Shown one piece after another: positions 6,498-7,437 of a stretch of DNA of 7,437 nt (positions are counted from its first letter, which is position 1; the number at the start of each line of letters is the position of its first letter). The stretch is taken from positions 1 to 7,437 of the forward strand of contig CAJWZI010000063.1 in the NCBI GenBank assembly GCA_913049615.1, read 5' to 3'. The notes beneath the pieces are model-generated. The model worked only from the letters and a program-made list of their open reading frames with translations. It had not been told where the DNA came from and did not search any database. The stretch comes from an uncultured Alphaproteobacteria bacterium (GTDB taxonomy: Bacteria > Pseudomonadota > Alphaproteobacteria > GCA-2731375). The translations under genes were made by a program, and so were the position numbers.

Positions 6498-6521
6498 TTG
6501 GGCGGCGTTCGCGTCGCCCGA
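6498..6521 (+). promoter_or_regulatory. 5' leader stem-loop with UUCG loop, rplU mRNA
   Basis: GGGCGGCG (6500-6507) pairs with CGTCGCCC (6512-6519) around a TTCG tetraloop, with one G-U pair. T6498-A6521 and T6499-G6520 can extend it to 10 pairs. It sits at the predicted 5' end of the transcript and has no U-run after it, so it is a stabiliser or regulatory leader candidate and not a terminator. Confidence 0.45.
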
Positions 6522-6582
6522 ACTGTTTAGCGCTCCGCCGGTCATGGCTGGCTGCATAATTGACTAATAGATGGACAGAACG

Positions 6583-6990
6583 ATGTTCGCTGTAATCAAA
6601 ACCGGCGGTAAACAATACCGCGTCACTCCGGACGATGTGATCCAAATTGAACGCATCTCGGGTGAGGCCGGTGACGAAGTCTTCTTCAACAATGTGCTGA
6701 TATTGGCCGATGACGGCAAGACAGACGTGGGCACCCCCTTAGTGGATGGAGCCAGGGTCACCGGCACTCTCATGGAACAGACGCGCGGCGAAAAGATCAT
6801 TATTTTCAAAAAAAAGCGGCGGAAAAATTATCGTCGCCGCAACGGTCACCGCCAGGACTTGAGCGTGGTGCGGATCACCGATATCATTGGCCCGAGAGCC
6901 AAGAAAAAGGCCGCACCCAGCAAATCGAAAACCAAGAAAAAGGCTGCTGATGCTGCGCCCGAAGCCACGGCTAAGAGCAGCGAGAGTTAA
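6583..6990 (+). CDS. rplU: 50S ribosomal protein L21
   Basis: L21 is a large-subunit protein that binds 23S rRNA. The product from the ATG at 6583 is 135 residues. It opens with the canonical [14 protein letters not shown] and contains the L21 signature region [20 protein letters not shown] (75-94, with G88-H89-R90). The core ends near residue 104. A Lys/Ala/Ser-rich tail of about 30 residues follows, of the kind seen in alphaproteobacterial L21 proteins and absent from the roughly 103-residue E. coli protein. An in-frame ATG at 6571 would add MDRT. I prefer 6583 because it matches the family N-terminus and a weak GGA lies 7-10 bases upstream, while 6571 has no Shine-Dalgarno. The stop codon overlaps the rpmA ribosome binding site. 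Confidence 0.96.
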   Translation: MFAVIKTGGKQYRVTPDDVIQIERISGEAGDEVFFNNVLILADDGKTDVGTPLVDGARVTGTLMEQTRGEKIIIFKKKRRKNYRRRNGHRQDLSVVRITDIIGPRAKKKAAPSKSKTKKKAADAAPEATAKSSES

Positions 6991-6994
6991 GGAG
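6988..6994 (+). promoter_or_regulatory. rpmA ribosome binding site overlapping the rplU stop
   Basis: TAAGGAG includes the rplU TAA and lies 8 bases before the rpmA ATG (7003). The arrangement favours coupled translation of L21 and L27. Confidence 0.75.
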
Positions 6995-7002
6995 CAACCG
7001 GA

Positions 7003-7260
7003 ATGGCCCATAAAAAGGCAGGTGGTAGTTCACGCAACGGCAGGGATACAGCCGGCCGTCGGTTAGGAATTAAGAAATACGGGGGGGAAAAAGTCATTCC
7101 CGGCAATATTATCGTGAGGCAGCGCGGTACCAAGTGGAAACCTGGTGATAATGTAGGATTGGGCAAAGACCATACTATCTTTGCCCTGATCGAGGGTCAG
7201 GTGAAATTTCGGACAAAAGCCGGTGGACGGACATTCGTTTCGGTGCAGCCGGCAGAATAG
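7003..7260 (+). CDS. rpmA: 50S ribosomal protein L27
   Basis: L27 is a large-subunit protein whose N-terminal tail reaches the peptidyl transferase centre. The 85-residue length is normal. The sequence begins [15 protein letters not shown], so it lacks the cleaved N-terminal extension seen in Firmicutes. It continues with the core motif [27 protein letters not shown] (37-63) and ends SVQPAE. It starts 12 bases after the rplU stop with a strong TAAGGAG and is followed by a terminator. The order L21-L27-Obg is widely conserved in bacteria. Confidence 0.98.
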   Translation: MAHKKAGGSSRNGRDTAGRRLGIKKYGGEKVIPGNIIVRQRGTKWKPGDNVGLGKDHTIFALIEGQVKFRTKAGGRTFVSVQPAE

Positions 7261-7280
7261 GCGCACCCGCACGCGCCTAG

Positions 7281-7318
7281 AAAAAAGCGGGGGATGGCTG
7301 GCCATCCTCCGCTTTTTT
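7281..7318 (+). terminator. Intrinsic terminator after rpmA
   Basis: A 17-base stem (7281-7297 with 7302-7318) has one G-U pair and a CTGG loop. The 3' arm ends in CCGCTTTTTT, giving the U-run. It begins 21 bases after the rpmA stop. The matching A-run on the 5' side means it could act in both directions. It lies before obgE, so it could tune obgE expression by partial readthrough. Confidence 0.9.
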
Positions 7319-7345
7319 GTTTCCAACACACGGCGGTGATCCACT

Positions 7346-7437
7346 ATGAAATTTCTTGATCAGGCAAAAATTTTCATTAAAAGCGGTAAAGGTGGTCACG
7401 GGTGCGTCAGCTTCCGCCGCGAGAAGTTCGTTGCGTT
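7346..7437 (+). CDS. obgE: Obg family GTPase, 5' part (cut by window end)
   Basis: The first 30 codons begin [20 protein letters not shown] and continue [10 protein letters not shown], which is the characteristic start of the glycine-rich N-terminal Obg fold. ObgE/CgtA is an essential GTPase linked to 50S assembly and stress responses; the GTPase domain lies beyond the window. GGTGA (7335-7339) is a modest ribosome binding site 6 bases before the ATG. It follows rpmA with the terminator in between. The gene is intact as far as it can be seen. Confidence 0.95.
   Translation, partial: MKFLDQAKIFIKSGKGGHGCVSFRREKFVA

Noticed and set aside
1..7437. Search for CRISPR arrays, insertion sequences, tRNA genes, toxin-antitoxin or defence modules
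   Set aside because: No regularly spaced repeats, transposase-like proteins, tRNA-like structures or defence-type domains were seen. The content is housekeeping genes plus two enzymes of unknown substrate.

Overview
The window looks like an ordinary chromosomal segment of an alphaproteobacterium. It is moderately GC-rich with AT-richer intergenic gaps. The taxonomic guess rests on three things: the ClpS protein style (a TKPKTKKPS lead-in followed by [10 protein letters not shown]), the adjacent clpS-clpA pair, and an L21 protein carrying a Lys/Ala-rich C-terminal tail. A genus cannot be named from the sequence alone. No mobile elements, tRNAs, rRNAs or CRISPR arrays are seen.

Layout from left to right. 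A small slyX gene (minus strand, 78-296) is divergent from a phytanoyl-CoA dioxygenase-family (PhyH) gene (plus, 379-1275). PhyH converges on the clpS-clpA operon (minus, 1484 to about 4202/4241) across a 208-base gap with small palindromes but no convincing terminator. clpS and clpA are separated by 10 bases. The clpA Shine-Dalgarno overlaps the clpS stop, and clpA starts with TTG. A gap of about 260-300 bases, holding a candidate clpS promoter and a questionable small reading frame, separates clpS from divergent asd (plus, 4502-5524). asd is followed after 31 bases by an alpha/beta hydrolase (5556-6437). Then comes the conserved ribosomal/GTPase cluster rplU (L21), rpmA (L27) and the first 92 bases of obgE. 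A near-consensus promoter lies upstream of rplU, and a strong intrinsic terminator separates rpmA from obgE.

How the genes work together. ClpS delivers N-degron substrates to ClpA, which unfolds them for ClpP (not in this window). Asd makes aspartate semialdehyde, the branch point to lysine/diaminopimelate, threonine and methionine. L21, L27 and ObgE belong to the large ribosomal subunit and its assembly. The PhyH oxygenase and the hydrolase have no assignable substrate, and nothing ties them to each other.

I did not find an undescribed system. The items most worth checking are regulatory: a perfect 7-base inverted repeat centred on the -10 of the rplU promoter, a stem-loop with a UUCG loop at the predicted 5' end of the rplU mRNA, the terminator inside rpmA-obgE, and the unclear translation start of clpS.
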